Origin: an uncultured Bacillaceae bacterium | GTDB taxonomy: Bacteria > Bacillota > Bacilli > Bacillales > Bacillaceae_L | Direction: 5' to 3' | NCBI GenBank assembly: GCA_947497585.1 | Contig: CANMHG010000020.1 | Coordinates: forward strand, 1 to 33,024 | Length of the DNA stretch: 33,024 nucleotides | In this document: positions 6,114 to 15,304 of the stretch, one piece after another | Numbering within the stretch: position 1 is the stretch's first letter | Layout: every line of letters starts with the position of its first letter | Translations under genes and position numbers: made by a program | Notes under the pieces: generated by a model | The model's database searches: none | Told to the model about the DNA's origin: nothing | Seen by the model: the letters and a program-made list of their open reading frames with translations, nothing else

Positions 6114-9100
6114 ATGAAAAAAAATTGGAGTCCAAGTACGTTTAGAGATTTCCACAATCAAGAGCATGATGCCTGTGGAATCGTATCCGCAATTGAAAAA
6201 AGAAGAATCCCCACAAAATTGAATATTGATACATGTATTAATGCCCTCGTGACAATGAATCACCGTGCAGGATTTATCAATGGTGAAGGTGACGGAGTAG
6301 GAATTCACATCGACATTCCCAAAGCGCTGTGGACAGAAAAGCTAGGAAAAGCTGAAGTAGATCCTAGTGTTGTCGATAACAAAAGCTTTATTGTTGGTCA
6401 CTTTTTTATCAATCAAAATATTGACCTCGAAGAAAAGAAAAGCTCTATTCGTCAACTTTTCCAAGAAAACGGATTAGATCTTATTTTTGAAACAGATGAA
6501 GCGACATCTTCAAGTGCCCTAGGTCCAATCGCTACACAGCAGGAGCCTCTTTTTTGGCAGGTTGCCTTAGTAGCACAATCTCTTGAAAATCTATCAAAAT
6601 GCCTATTTAATGTTTCCATTGAGATTGAAGAGTGTGGAAATGTACATGTTGCATCACTTAGTAATTATCATGCTGTCTATAAGGTGTTAGGTGCTGGTGA
6701 TATTTTACCTAAGTATTATCATGATTTGGCCAACCCACTTGTAGCTTCAACAATGACATTAGGACATAATCGCTATTCAACGAATACATTATCTAACTTT
6801 TTCCGTGTTCAGCCATTTAGCCTCCTAGGTCATAATGGGGAAATTAATACGATTGCAAAGCTTCGCGATGAAGCTAGGATGATTCATGTTCCTCTCACAG
6901 ATGGCGGAAGTGACTCACAGGATTTGAACCGCACAATTGATACAATGATTTCACGTGATGGTTTTAGTTTATTTGAAGCTGTTGACTTTATGTTCCCTCC
7001 GATCATCAATGAAATGAAAGCTTATCCAGAACACCTACAAGATTTATATACGTATGCTCGTGAGGCTTGGGGACATTTTGCACAAGGACCTGCGGGGATA
7101 ATTTCTCGATATGGAGAAGAAGCAGTCTTTAGTGTTGATGCTCTGGGCTTGAGGCCAGTATGGATGTTAGAAAGAGAAGCCTCATATCTATTTGCGTCTG
7201 AACCGGGTATCATTCCTTCTACCGAATATATGGCTGAGCCAAAACCACTTTCTCCTGGTGAAAAAGTTGGTATGCTCTGGGATACTAATGATACTATGCA
7301 GGTTTTCCATTATGCAGAGTTTCAAGAAGAGGTATATAAAAGAGTAACAAAAAGAGTCGATATCACAAACTATCGCTCTAGATTATCAACACCTTCTTTC
7401 CCAAAAACAATTTCAGTAACAAAATCATCTACTGTTCACAACGGACAATATTCTGCTTTTGGTTGGGACCGTGAGCATATTCAGTTAATTGAACAAATGG
7501 CTGAAAAAGGTGCTGAGCCTATTCGTTCATTAGGTCATGATGCCCCACTTGCAGCAATTGATCCTGGTAGAAAAAATATAGCAGATTTTATAAAAGAAAG
7601 TGTAGCTGTTGTAACAAATCCTGCCATAGATCGTGATCGTGAAACAGAACATTTTTCAACACGTTCAATTATCGGCAAGCGTCCTTCCTTAATTTCCGAC
7701 GACAAGAATGACTTTGTGATTGAGCTATCTTCACCTTTATTAATTGAAGGCAGTAACGGCTATGATTGCTCTTCAAAACTAGGTCAACCATCGTATGACC
7801 AGGTTGTGAATGCTTTTTCCGAAAAAAAGCTAACTCATTATTTATCTGCAACTTATACAGAGAATGAGAGTTTACAAGATGCACTAGTTCGTCTTGCAAA
7901 AGAAGCTGAAGATGCGGTAGAACAAGGTAAATCACTATTAATTATTGATGATGCCAATGCACACCAAAATGGGAATCTATGGATTGATCCACACTTGATT
8001 TTAGCTGCAGTCGACCAAGCATTAGTAGGTAAGCAGATTCGCCGTCATTGTTCAATTCTTCTCCGTTCAGGAGCGATTCGTTCACTGCATGATATTATTG
8101 TTGCTTACGGTCTTGGTGCGAATATTATTAGTCCATATTTACTTTTTGCAACCGTTGTGGAAGAAACAATTCAGCCATCAGTTAACCTATTTTCATCTCT
8201 AAATAAAGGGTTAGAAAAAGTTATCTCAACGATTGGAATCCATGAGTTACGTGGTTATGGCAGGTTATTCTCAGCCATCGGTCTTAATGAAGAGGTTGCG
8301 GATGTGCTACGAGTTGTAAATTTCCTAGGTTCTGAGAGTGTAGCCTATAACTTTGAAACTCTTACAAAAGATGCACTTGAACGTGCAGAAGATTTCAAGA
8401 ATGAGAACGCAAGACCAGGTAAGCTGTTCCACATGTTCCCACGTATTTGGAAATCAATCGGTGATGTTGCTCAAACTGGGAATTATGACAGTTACCGTGA
8501 GAAGCTTACGGAACAAGAAGAAAATAACCCTACGACAATTCGTCATCTAACTGCTTTAAAAAAATCAGATAAGAACGTTTCTACTGAAAAAGTGAACATC
8601 GGCGTCGGTGACCATAGTCTACCATTTGTCATTTCGTCCATGTCTTTTGGCTCTCAAAACGAAATTGCCTTCCGCGCTTATGCAGAAGGTGCAGAACGTC
8701 TAAATATGATCAGTCTCAATGGTGAAGGCGGAGAAATCAAGGATATGCTTGGGAAGTATCCTCGTACAAGAGGACAACAAGTTGCGTCTGGTCGTTTCGG
8801 GGTAAATGCTGAGCTTTTAAACTCTTCTAATCTGTTAGAAATAAAAATTGGTCAAGGTGCTAAGCCTGGTGAAGGTGGACATCTACCTGGTTCGAAAGTT
8901 ACTGCCAAAATTGCAGAAGCTCGTAATGCGACCATTGGTTCAGATTTAATCTCACCTTCAAACAATCATGATATTTACTCAATTGAAGATTTGGCTCAAA
9001 TGATTGCAGAATTAAAAACAGCCAATGATCAAGCAAAAGTATCGGTAAAGGTGCCTGTTGTACCTAATATCGGAACAATTGCAGTAGGTATTGCAAAAGC

Positions 9101-10583
9101 TGGTGCTGATGTTATCACGCTAAGTGGCTTTGATGGTGGTACAGGTGCTGCACGAATTCACGCACTTCAGCACGTTGGTCTACCAGTTGAGATAGGAGTT
9201 AAAGCAGCTCACAATGCGTTACTCGAAGCCGGCTTGCGTCAGAATGTTGAGCTTTGGGCAGATGGCGGTATCAAAAGCGCGCTAGATGTTATGAAGGTTA
9301 TGCTTCTTGGAGCGAACCGCGTAGGTTTTGGTACTTTATCAATGATTGCCATTGGTTGTACTACTTGCCGCGGCTGTCACCTTGATACTTGTCATGTTGG
9401 AATTGCAACACAAATAGAATCCGAAGCACAAGCAAAAGAGCACGGGTTACGTCGCTTCGTACCTCGTCAGCTTGATAACGCTGTTCAAGGCTTAGTTAAT
9501 CTATTTGGTGCCTTTGGAAATGAGTTAAAAGCGTTAACCGCTTCATTAGGCTTTGACAATCTTCAAAGCATTGTCGGACGTTCAGATTTACTAGAACAAG
9601 TTCGAGGACTTGAGTCAATGGATTTAACTGAACTTTTAAAGCCTCTTGAAATTGAGCAATTGCCTTATAAAGAAGTGGCAGCAAGTGCCGAGGAAAAACA
9701 ATTACTAGTTGCTGTTGGTGCTGAGTATTTAGATAACAATATAGAAGACCTTCACACTTCTCGTGAATTCGCAACTGTTACATCAGAGCAAAGGGTTCTA
9801 GGAAGTCGTGTTTCCTGCCACCGTGTTCGCGGCAGATTAGATGGTTCATATCGAAATCTACCTGACATCACGTTGAAGTACACGGAAGGTTCCATCCCTG
9901 GTAACGGCTTAGGCGCCTACAACAGTAGTGGAATTAATATCCACGTTCAAGGTGGGGCCCAAGATGGCATCGGTAAAACTGCGTTCGGCGGAAACATCCT
10001 TATTTTTAAATCAAAAGGAAAGGATGGCCAGTTCTATAATGGTTCTGTCGGAAAAGGCTTTGGCTATGGTGCACAGAGTGGCGTTCTCTTAGTTCAAGGT
10101 AATGCCGATGCACGTGCTGGCATTCGTCTATCAGGTGCAGATATGATTATCGGCGGTCAAGTGACGAAACCAATTGAAGAAAGTGAACATGGCAATATCG
10201 GTGTTCATGCAAACATCAAAGGCTTTGCGTTTGAGTATATGACAAACGGTCGAGGCCTTGTACTTGGAGATCCAGGTCCATGGATTTGTGCAGGAATGAC
10301 AGGTGGAGTAGTTTATCTACGACACCAACCAGAAATGGGCCTAACAAAAGCAGCAATTGAAAGACGTATTGCTAAAGGAGCTAAAGTTTCCATTGCTACC
10401 CTTTCTGAAAAAGGGAAAAAGGATGTTGAGGAGCTGCTTACGAAGTACATTGATGGACTTGTGCTACATGGTCAGGTGGAGGAAGCTGAGAAATTAAGGA
10501 CTTTACTTGATAATCCAACAGAACACTTTTTCCAGATTAATCCTACTAAAGAACAGGCTGATCCGGCTGTTTCTACTGAATAA
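6114..10583 (+). CDS. gltA: Glutamate synthase, large (alpha) subunit
   Basis: Makes two glutamates from glutamine and 2-oxoglutarate (equivalent to E. coli gltB). The 1489 residues contain a type-2 glutamine amidotransferase domain (about 21-430) whose nucleophile would be Cys21 after removal of a 20-residue propeptide (EHDACGIV), a central domain (about 480-770), an FMN-binding synthase barrel (about 810-1200) with the 3Fe-4S cysteines Cys-x5-Cys-x4-Cys near 1082-1094 (CTTCRGCHLDTC), and the C-terminal glycine-rich beta-helix (about 1230-1450). No small (beta, NADPH) subunit gene follows; the next gene is ygaE. No gltC regulator lies upstream, unlike B. subtilis. Electrons must come from a subunit encoded elsewhere or another donor. 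The start has no visible ribosome binding site. Confidence 0.95.
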   Translation: MKKNWSPSTFRDFHNQEHDACGIVSAIEKRRIPTKLNIDTCINALVTMNHRAGFINGEGDGVGIHIDIPKALWTEKLGKAEVDPSVVDNKSFIVGHFFINQNIDLEEKKSSIRQLFQENGLDLIFETDEATSSSALGPIATQQEPLFWQVALVAQSLENLSKCLFNVSIEIEECGNVHVASLSNYHAVYKVLGAGDILPKYYHDLANPLVASTMTLGHNRYSTNTLSNFFRVQPFSLLGHNGEINTIAKLRDEARMIHVPLTDGGSDSQDLNRTIDTMISRDGFSLFEAVDFMFPPIINEMKAYPEHLQDLYTYAREAWGHFAQGPAGIISRYGEEAVFSVDALGLRPVWMLEREASYLFASEPGIIPSTEYMAEPKPLSPGEKVGMLWDTNDTMQVFHYAEFQEEVYKRVTKRVDITNYRSRLSTPSFPKTISVTKSSTVHNGQYSAFGWDREHIQLIEQMAEKGAEPIRSLGHDAPLAAIDPGRKNIADFIKESVAVVTNPAIDRDRETEHFSTRSIIGKRPSLISDDKNDFVIELSSPLLIEGSNGYDCSSKLGQPSYDQVVNAFSEKKLTHYLSATYTENESLQDALVRLAKEAEDAVEQGKSLLIIDDANAHQNGNLWIDPHLILAAVDQALVGKQIRRHCSILLRSGAIRSLHDIIVAYGLGANIISPYLLFATVVEETIQPSVNLFSSLNKGLEKVISTIGIHELRGYGRLFSAIGLNEEVADVLRVVNFLGSESVAYNFETLTKDALERAEDFKNENARPGKLFHMFPRIWKSIGDVAQTGNYDSYREKLTEQEENNPTTIRHLTALKKSDKNVSTEKVNIGVGDHSLPFVISSMSFGSQNEIAFRAYAEGAERLNMISLNGEGGEIKDMLGKYPRTRGQQVASGRFGVNAELLNSSNLLEIKIGQGAKPGEGGHLPGSKVTAKIAEARNATIGSDLISPSNNHDIYSIEDLAQMIAELKTANDQAKVSVKVPVVPNIGTIAVGIAKAGADVITLSGFDGGTGAARIHALQHVGLPVEIGVKAAHNALLEAGLRQNVELWADGGIKSALDVMKVMLLGANRVGFGTLSMIAIGCTTCRGCHLDTCHVGIATQIESEAQAKEHGLRRFVPRQLDNAVQGLVNLFGAFGNELKALTASLGFDNLQSIVGRSDLLEQVRGLESMDLTELLKPLEIEQLPYKEVAASAEEKQLLVAVGAEYLDNNIEDLHTSREFATVTSEQRVLGSRVSCHRVRGRLDGSYRNLPDITLKYTEGSIPGNGLGAYNSSGINIHVQGGAQDGIGKTAFGGNILIFKSKGKDGQFYNGSVGKGFGYGAQSGVLLVQGNADARAGIRLSGADMIIGGQVTKPIEESEHGNIGVHANIKGFAFEYMTNGRGLVLGDPGPWICAGMTGGVVYLRHQPEMGLTKAAIERRIAKGAKVSIATLSEKGKKDVEELLTKYIDGLVLHGQVEEAEKLRTLLDNPTEHFFQINPTKEQADPAVSTE

Positions 10584-10592
10584 TGTGAAAAG

Positions 10593-10618
10593 GAGCACTC
10601 GTGTTGGGTGCTCTTTTT
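10593..10618 (+). terminator. Glutamate synthase intrinsic terminator
   Basis: GAGCACTC (10593-10600) and GGGTGCTC (10606-10613) form an 8-bp stem with one G-T pair, followed by TTTTT. It starts 10 bases after the stop codon. Confidence 0.88.
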
Positions 10619-10631
10619 CTTGCTGGTAGAT

Positions 10632-11139
10632 GGAATTCGGACTTGTTTCGGGGATTACCTGCTTAACCTGTCCAAATCATCATGGGATTCGGACTTATTT
10701 CTCGGATTAGCTGCTTAACCTGTCCGAATCACCACGGAATTCGACTTGTTTCTCAGATTACCAGCTTAACCTGTACGAATCATCATGGGATTCGGACTTG
10801 TTTCTCGGATTACCAGCTTAACCTGTCCGAATCACCACGGAATTCGGACTTGTTTCTCGGATTACCCGCTCAACCTGTACGAATCACCACAGAATTCGGA
10901 CTTGTTTCTCGGATTACCTGCTCAACCTGTACGAATCACCACGGAATTCGGACTTATTTCTCGGATTACCCGCTCAACCTGTACGAATCACCACGGAACT
11001 CGGACTTGTTTCTCGGATTACCTGCTCAACCTGTACGAATCACCACGGAATTCGGACTTGTTTCTCGGATTAGCTGCTTAACCTGTACGAATCACCACGG
11101 AATTCGGACTTGTTTCTCGGATTAGCTGCTCAACCTGTC
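10632..11139. repeat. 52-bp tandem repeat array 1 (10 units)
   Basis: Ten head-to-tail units begin at 10632, 10684, 10736, 10787, 10839, 10891, 10943, 10995, 11047 and 11099, with a spacing of 52 bases except one of 51; the last unit is cut short. A unit begins GGAATTCGGACTTGTTTCTC and ends CTGTACGAATCACCAC. Across unit junctions TCCGAAT and ATTCGGA form a hairpin. There are no unique spacers. The array fills most of the 722 bases between glutamate synthase and ygaE. Long open frames through it come from the period and have no gene features. Confidence 0.95.
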
Positions 11140-11166
11140 GGAGTAGCCCGCGGAAAGCGAAGTGGA
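11139..11166 (+). repeat. Short remnant resembling the dispersed 128-bp repeat
   Basis: Immediately after the tandem array, CCCGCGGAAAGCGAAGTGG resembles the right arm of the repeats at 1729 and 21577 (CCCGCGGAAAGCAAGTG). It is too short to be sure. From here to ygaE at 11306 I see only AT-rich upstream sequence. Confidence 0.35.
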
Positions 11167-11305
11167 TTCTAGCCAATAACACCCCATTTACTTTTTATAA
11201 CTATTTTCCGATGTGACCAACCAATTAGGACTTTACTGTTTAAACATTTTGTAATAGGCTAAATACTATCATATAGGTACTTTTACAAAGGAAGGTTTGT
11301 ACATA

Positions 11306-12376
11306 ATGAAACTTGGTGCCCGCATTTTTAAAACGGGAATAGCCATCACCTTAGCACTTGTGCTGGCTGATTTCTTGAATTTATCAGCACCCGTATTCGC
11401 AGGAATTGCTGCCATTTTTGCAATTCAACCGTCTATATACAGGTCAGTTGTATCCGTTATTGAACAGTTTCAAGCCAATGTGATCGGTGCCGGTTTAGCA
11501 ATCTTTTCGGTCTTATTATTTGGTAATGATCCTTTTATCATTGGATTAACAGCCATCCTGGTTATTGCTATCACCATTAAGCTAAAAATTGAGTCTACCA
11601 TACCTGTTGCTGTGGTTACTGTTATTGCCATCATGCAAAATCCTGGAGATGAGTTTTTATCCTTTGCCGCGCTCCGTTTTTCGACGATTATGCTTGGAAT
11701 TCTATCTGCCTTCTTGGTGAATTTAGTCTTTATTCCACCAAAGCATGAGAAGAAACTCTATTATAAGATCGTTGATCAAACTGAAGAAATTTTAAAATGG
11801 ATTCGAATGAACACTCGAAATGCTTCTGAATTTGGAGTGTTAAAGTCTGATATTGATAAAATCAAAGACGGGATGCAAAAGGTAGAGCAATTTTACTTAT
11901 TGTATAAGGAAGAACGAAACTATTTAAAAAATAACAAATATGTTAAAGCGCGTAAATTAGTTATTTACCGTCAGATGATTAAAACAACAAACAAGTCTCT
12001 TGCTACTTTAAAAAAGCTACATAGACTTGATAATGAGCTAAAGAGTATGCCAGATGATCTTCAGCAGTTAATCATAGAAGAACTGAACGACCTATTGTAT
12101 TTTCACGAACAAGTGCTTTTAAAGTTTATCCGAAAAACAAAACCACACCCAGAGGATCTTCATGGAGAATTGGAATTCAACAAAAAATCGGTGATTGAAC
12201 GATTTGTTAAGTATAACAAACTTGATGATGAACGAGCTCAAAAGGATTGGTATCACTTATTTCCACTGATTTCCACAATCGTTGAGTATAGTGATGAAAT
12301 GGAACATCTTGATACATTGATTGATCGATATCAAGCCCATCATAATGCTGATGACGATTTTGGTAAAGATGCATAA
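11306..12376 (+). CDS. ygaE: Aromatic acid exporter family (FUSC-like) membrane protein YgaE
   Basis: A 356-residue protein with an N-terminal block of about four to five membrane segments (roughly residues 10-145) and a long charged, helical cytosolic C-terminal half (about 150-350). This layout and the sequence GARIFKTGIAITLALVLADFLN match the aromatic acid exporter / DUF939 family, whose members resemble half of an FUSC/AaeB-type efflux pump. The transported substrate is unknown. The start is ATG at 11306, about 10 bases after GGAAGG; an in-frame TTG at 11297 is too close to it. The gene lies between gsaB and ygaD as in B. subtilis, but glutamate synthase and the importer cluster are interposed. 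It converges on the binding-protein gene and shares its terminator. Confidence 0.85.
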   Translation: MKLGARIFKTGIAITLALVLADFLNLSAPVFAGIAAIFAIQPSIYRSVVSVIEQFQANVIGAGLAIFSVLLFGNDPFIIGLTAILVIAITIKLKIESTIPVAVVTVIAIMQNPGDEFLSFAALRFSTIMLGILSAFLVNLVFIPPKHEKKLYYKIVDQTEEILKWIRMNTRNASEFGVLKSDIDKIKDGMQKVEQFYLLYKEERNYLKNNKYVKARKLVIYRQMIKTTNKSLATLKKLHRLDNELKSMPDDLQQLIIEELNDLLYFHEQVLLKFIRKTKPHPEDLHGELEFNKKSVIERFVKYNKLDDERAQKDWYHLFPLISTIVEYSDEMEHLDTLIDRYQAHHNADDDFGKDA

Positions 12377-12378
12377 TA

Positions 12379-12411
12379 AAAACCCCCATTCGAATATCGA
12401 ATGGGGGTTTT
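12379..12411. terminator. Bidirectional terminator between ygaE and the binding-protein gene
   Basis: CCCCCATTCGA and TCGAATGGGGG form an 11-bp stem with a 3-base loop, flanked by AAAA on the left and TTTT on the right. It can therefore stop transcripts arriving from both convergent genes. Confidence 0.92.
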
Positions 12412-12425
12412 ACATTAGTTAGTTA

Positions 12426-14012
12426 TTATTTAAGGCTAACACCTTTGAAGAATGGAGTACCACTGAAGTTTACGAATAAACCTTCGATACCATTCATACC
12501 GTGATTGAAGTCAGGGTGTTGTAGGTATGCCATTGGCACTTCTTCTACAAGGATTTCAGAGATCTCTTTGTAAGCCTCGTTACGAGCGTCTTGGTCAGGA
12601 TTTTGACGAGCAAGGTCTAGAAGCTCATCAACTCTCTCGTTTTTGTAGAATGAACGGTTACCAGGTGAACCAAAGTTCTTAGAGTGGAATAATGCATATA
12701 GACCGTAGTCAGCATCACCAGTTACAGTAGTCCATCCAAGGATGAATAATTCGTGCTCACCAGCAGCAGTCTTTTCAAGGAAAGTACCCCACTCGATGAT
12801 ATCAATTTCAACTTCAATTCCAAGCGGCATTAATTGAGCTTGAATTAACTCAGCGATATCTGCACGCTCTTTGTTACCTTCGTTAACCATTAATTTTGTT
12901 TTGAATCCATCAGCAAAACCAGCTTCTGCTAAAAGTGCTTTTGCACCTTCAACGTCATATGGAAGTGGAGTTAAGCCTTGGTAGTTACCAACTACAGTTG
13001 GAGCTAATGGTCCTACAGCTTCAACACCTTGGCCATCTAATACTCCGTTTACGATATCGTCTTTATTAATTGCCATAGCAATTGCTTGACGTACTTTAAT
13101 GTTATCAAAAGGAGCTACGTTCATATTGAAACCTAGGTAGTCCATACGTGTACCACGTACATTATCAATTTCGATACCAGGCATAGCAGATACGCGTTCA
13201 ACATCTGAAGCACCAACTAGCATTACATGTGCTTCACCAGTTTCAAGCATTGCAACACGAGTTGCTTGCTCAGGTACGTTCTTCATTACTACACGGTCAA
13301 CTTTTGCAAGCTCTCCCCAGTAGTTTTCGTTTTTAACGAATACGATTTCAGCACCACGGTTCCAAGATTCGAATTTGAATGGACCAGAACCAATTGGGTT
13401 TTCGTCAACTTTTTTACCGCCACTTCTTTCTTCTTCGATTGCAGAAGGAGCAACGATTGAACCTGCGTTATGAGCTAAGTGAGCAGGTAGTGGAGCAAAT
13501 GGGAATGCAGTTTTAACATGAACTGTTAATGGGTCAACTACAACAACCTCAGTGATCATGTTAAGTACAACCGCACGTGGTGATGCAAATTCAGGATCAA
13601 TAATACGCTCAATGCTTAATTTAACAGCATCAGCATTAAAGTCTGTGCCATCATGGAATTTTACGCCTTCACGTAATTTGAATTCCCAAGTAGTTTCATC
13701 TACAGAACTGAACTCAGTTGCTAGTAAAGGTACAACAGACCCATCAGCAGCATAAGTAGTTAAAGTTTCAAAAATTTGTGATGTTGCAGTAGTAGTAGCT
13801 GTATCATTTGATCCGTGTGGATCTAGTGTTGGAGCATCTGATCCAGATACATATACTAACTCTCCGCCACCTTCAGATGCTGCTGGAGCATCAGTTGAGT
13901 CTTTTGAATCAGCTGGTTTATCAGTAGCTTTGTCTCCGCCACCGCTACAAGCCGCTAACGCAAATACGAACGCTAGTACTAATAGTAGTAAGAAATTTTT
14001 TGTAAGCTTCAT
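12426..14012 (-). CDS. Peptide-type ABC transporter substrate-binding lipoprotein
   Basis: A 528-residue extracytoplasmic solute-binding protein of family 5 (OppA/DppA/glutathione-binding type). A signal peptide ends in the lipobox LAAC, with Cys22 as the lipidation site, followed by a Gly/Ser/Asp-rich linker to about residue 48. The family pattern is present: LVYVSGSDAPTLDPH near the mature start, then FKLREGVKFHDGTDFNADAVKLS at about 110-130 (cited in part). It is divergent from the C-B-D-F genes, with 369 bp between, so this is a split operon for one importer. Annotators often call such proteins glutathione-binding, but the substrate cannot be read from sequence; di- or oligopeptides or glutathione are plausible. 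Start: GGGGG lies about 10 bases upstream of the ATG. Confidence 0.9.
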   Translation of the reverse strand: MKLTKNFLLLLVLAFVFALAACSGGGDKATDKPADSKDSTDAPAASEGGGELVYVSGSDAPTLDPHGSNDTATTTATSQIFETLTTYAADGSVVPLLATEFSSVDETTWEFKLREGVKFHDGTDFNADAVKLSIERIIDPEFASPRAVVLNMITEVVVVDPLTVHVKTAFPFAPLPAHLAHNAGSIVAPSAIEEERSGGKKVDENPIGSGPFKFESWNRGAEIVFVKNENYWGELAKVDRVVMKNVPEQATRVAMLETGEAHVMLVGASDVERVSAMPGIEIDNVRGTRMDYLGFNMNVAPFDNIKVRQAIAMAINKDDIVNGVLDGQGVEAVGPLAPTVVGNYQGLTPLPYDVEGAKALLAEAGFADGFKTKLMVNEGNKERADIAELIQAQLMPLGIEVEIDIIEWGTFLEKTAAGEHELFILGWTTVTGDADYGLYALFHSKNFGSPGNRSFYKNERVDELLDLARQNPDQDARNEAYKEISEILVEEVPMAYLQHPDFNHGMNGIEGLFVNFSGTPFFKGVSLK

Positions 14013-14069
14013 TCGTGTTTTACCCCCTAATATTTTTTTCTAGATAGCCTAGCTACCTTTCACTTTTTT

Positions 14070-14098
14070 ATAATAATCTAAAAATTATAAACTTACAA
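14070..14098 (-). promoter_or_regulatory. Promoter for the binding-protein gene
   Basis: On the minus strand TTGTAA (14098-14093) and TATTAT (14075-14070) are exactly 17 bases apart. The divergent operon has the same hexamers and spacing. Confidence 0.55.
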
Positions 14099-14165
14099 TA
14101 TATTTTTTTAATTTGATTAATATTTTTGTAATGTTTGTAATAAATTAGCAATAAATACCTATTTC

Positions 14166-14181
14166 TATTATTCGAATAATA
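14166..14181. promoter_or_regulatory. 16-bp perfect palindrome between divergent promoters
   Basis: TATTATTCGAATAATA is perfectly self-complementary and lies between the two divergent promoters of the importer genes. It could be an operator for a dimeric regulator. The region is very AT-rich, which raises the chance of accidental palindromes. The rest of 14013-14381 holds the two promoters and no gene. Confidence 0.4.
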
Positions 14182-14281
14182 ATATTTATTTGTATTTATT
14201 TTCCAAATATAATATTGTTATCACTTCTCTTCCTATATAAATATAGTATTTAGAAAATCTAGAAAAGTCTTTATATAACTA

Positions 14282-14310
14282 TTGTAAATTTACTTTAACA
14301 TAGCTATTAT
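14282..14310 (+). promoter_or_regulatory. Promoter for the permease/ATPase operon
   Basis: TTGTAA at 14282-14287 and TATTAT at 14305-14310 are 17 bases apart, about 70 bp upstream of the first permease gene. A weak CodY-like match (about 11 of 15) lies near 14247-14262; I do not rely on it. Confidence 0.5.
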
Positions 14311-14381
14311 AGTTACTAACTGTGTATAAAATATTACAAAAATTAAAAATGTTACATTTATAGAAAGGATGGAAAAAGGAC

Positions 14382-15281
14382 ATGAGTCAACCGCAACTTC
14401 AACCTACAACAGGAACTCCTGTTAAAGTACAAAACACGAACACCGCAGCTTGGAAAGCATTCTATAAGAAGCTTGCAAAAAATAAAGCTGCACTGGTAGG
14501 AGCCTGTATCGTATTGGTATTTACCCTCCTAGCAATCTTCGCTCCTTTATTAGCACCACATGATCATATCATGCCTGTAATGAGCAAAAAGCTTGAAACA
14601 CCCTCTGCCGAGCACTGGTTAGGTACAGATGATAAAGGGAGAGATATTTTAAGTCGTCTACTATATGGATCTAGAATTTCGTTAACAGTTGGAGTTCTAT
14701 CAACTCTATTAGGTGCCTTCGTTGGTATCATCATGGGAATTGTAGCAGGCTATTATGGTAGATGGATAGATTCCTTGATTATGAGAATCTGTGATGTGTT
14801 ACTAGCTTTCCCTGGTATTCTATTAGCACTTGCAATTGTAGCAATCCTAGGTGCAAGTACAACAAATGTTATCATCGCTGTTGCTTTCTTCGCGGTACCA
14901 ACATTTGCACGTATTGTTCGAGGATCCACTCTAGGTGTTAAAAAGTTAGAATATATTGATGCAATTAAAGCAATGGGAGCTAGTGATTTCCGAATCATAT
15001 TCAAACATATACTTCCAAACATTGTTTCACCAATAATCGTACAAGCCACTCTTTATATCGCGTCAGCAATTATTACAGCAAGTGCTCTTTCCTTCCTAGG
15101 AATGGGAACTAAACCACCGACTCCTGAATGGGGTACGATGCTAAGTGACGGCCGTTCATATATTGCACAGGCACCTCACCTTACGCTATTCCCGGGTTTA
15201 ACAATTTTACTTGTTGTAATTGGATTTAATTTATTTGGTGATGGTTTACGAGATGCGCTTGATCCTAAATCGAAGAAATAA
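14382..15281 (+). CDS. Peptide-type ABC transporter permease, C type
   Basis: A 299-residue inner-membrane permease of the DppC/OppC/GsiD class. It has an N-terminal cytosolic stretch of about 35 residues, a first membrane segment (about 38-60), then an external loop with the family motif HWLGTDDKGRDILSRLLYGSR (cited in part, about 78-97) and five further segments. The EAA-like loop that contacts the ATPases is EYIDAIKAMGASDFRIIFKHI (about 190-209). GGATGG-type SD sequence lies before the ATG. It is first in the operon, ahead of the B-type permease, the reverse of the common B-C order. The partner is the B permease 23 bases downstream. Confidence 0.92.
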   Translation: MSQPQLQPTTGTPVKVQNTNTAAWKAFYKKLAKNKAALVGACIVLVFTLLAIFAPLLAPHDHIMPVMSKKLETPSAEHWLGTDDKGRDILSRLLYGSRISLTVGVLSTLLGAFVGIIMGIVAGYYGRWIDSLIMRICDVLLAFPGILLALAIVAILGASTTNVIIAVAFFAVPTFARIVRGSTLGVKKLEYIDAIKAMGASDFRIIFKHILPNIVSPIIVQATLYIASAIITASALSFLGMGTKPPTPEWGTMLSDGRSYIAQAPHLTLFPGLTILLVVIGFNLFGDGLRDALDPKSKK

Positions 15282-15304
15282 TTCATAAAGGAAGGTGACA
15301 ACCA

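Noticed and set aside
7669..7935. Opposite-strand and alternative-frame open frames within the glutamate synthase gene
   Set aside because: They are shadows of a long conserved coding sequence and lack start signals.
10682..11125. Open frames of 147 and 98 residues with a repeating protein pattern
   Set aside because: They are created by the 52-bp tandem repeat: the period is not a multiple of three, so several frames stay open. There is no ribosome binding site, and the protein period is exactly the DNA period.
10632..11139. CRISPR array
   Set aside because: Units are contiguous and nearly identical along their whole length, with no unique spacers and no cas genes nearby; the same holds for the right-end array.
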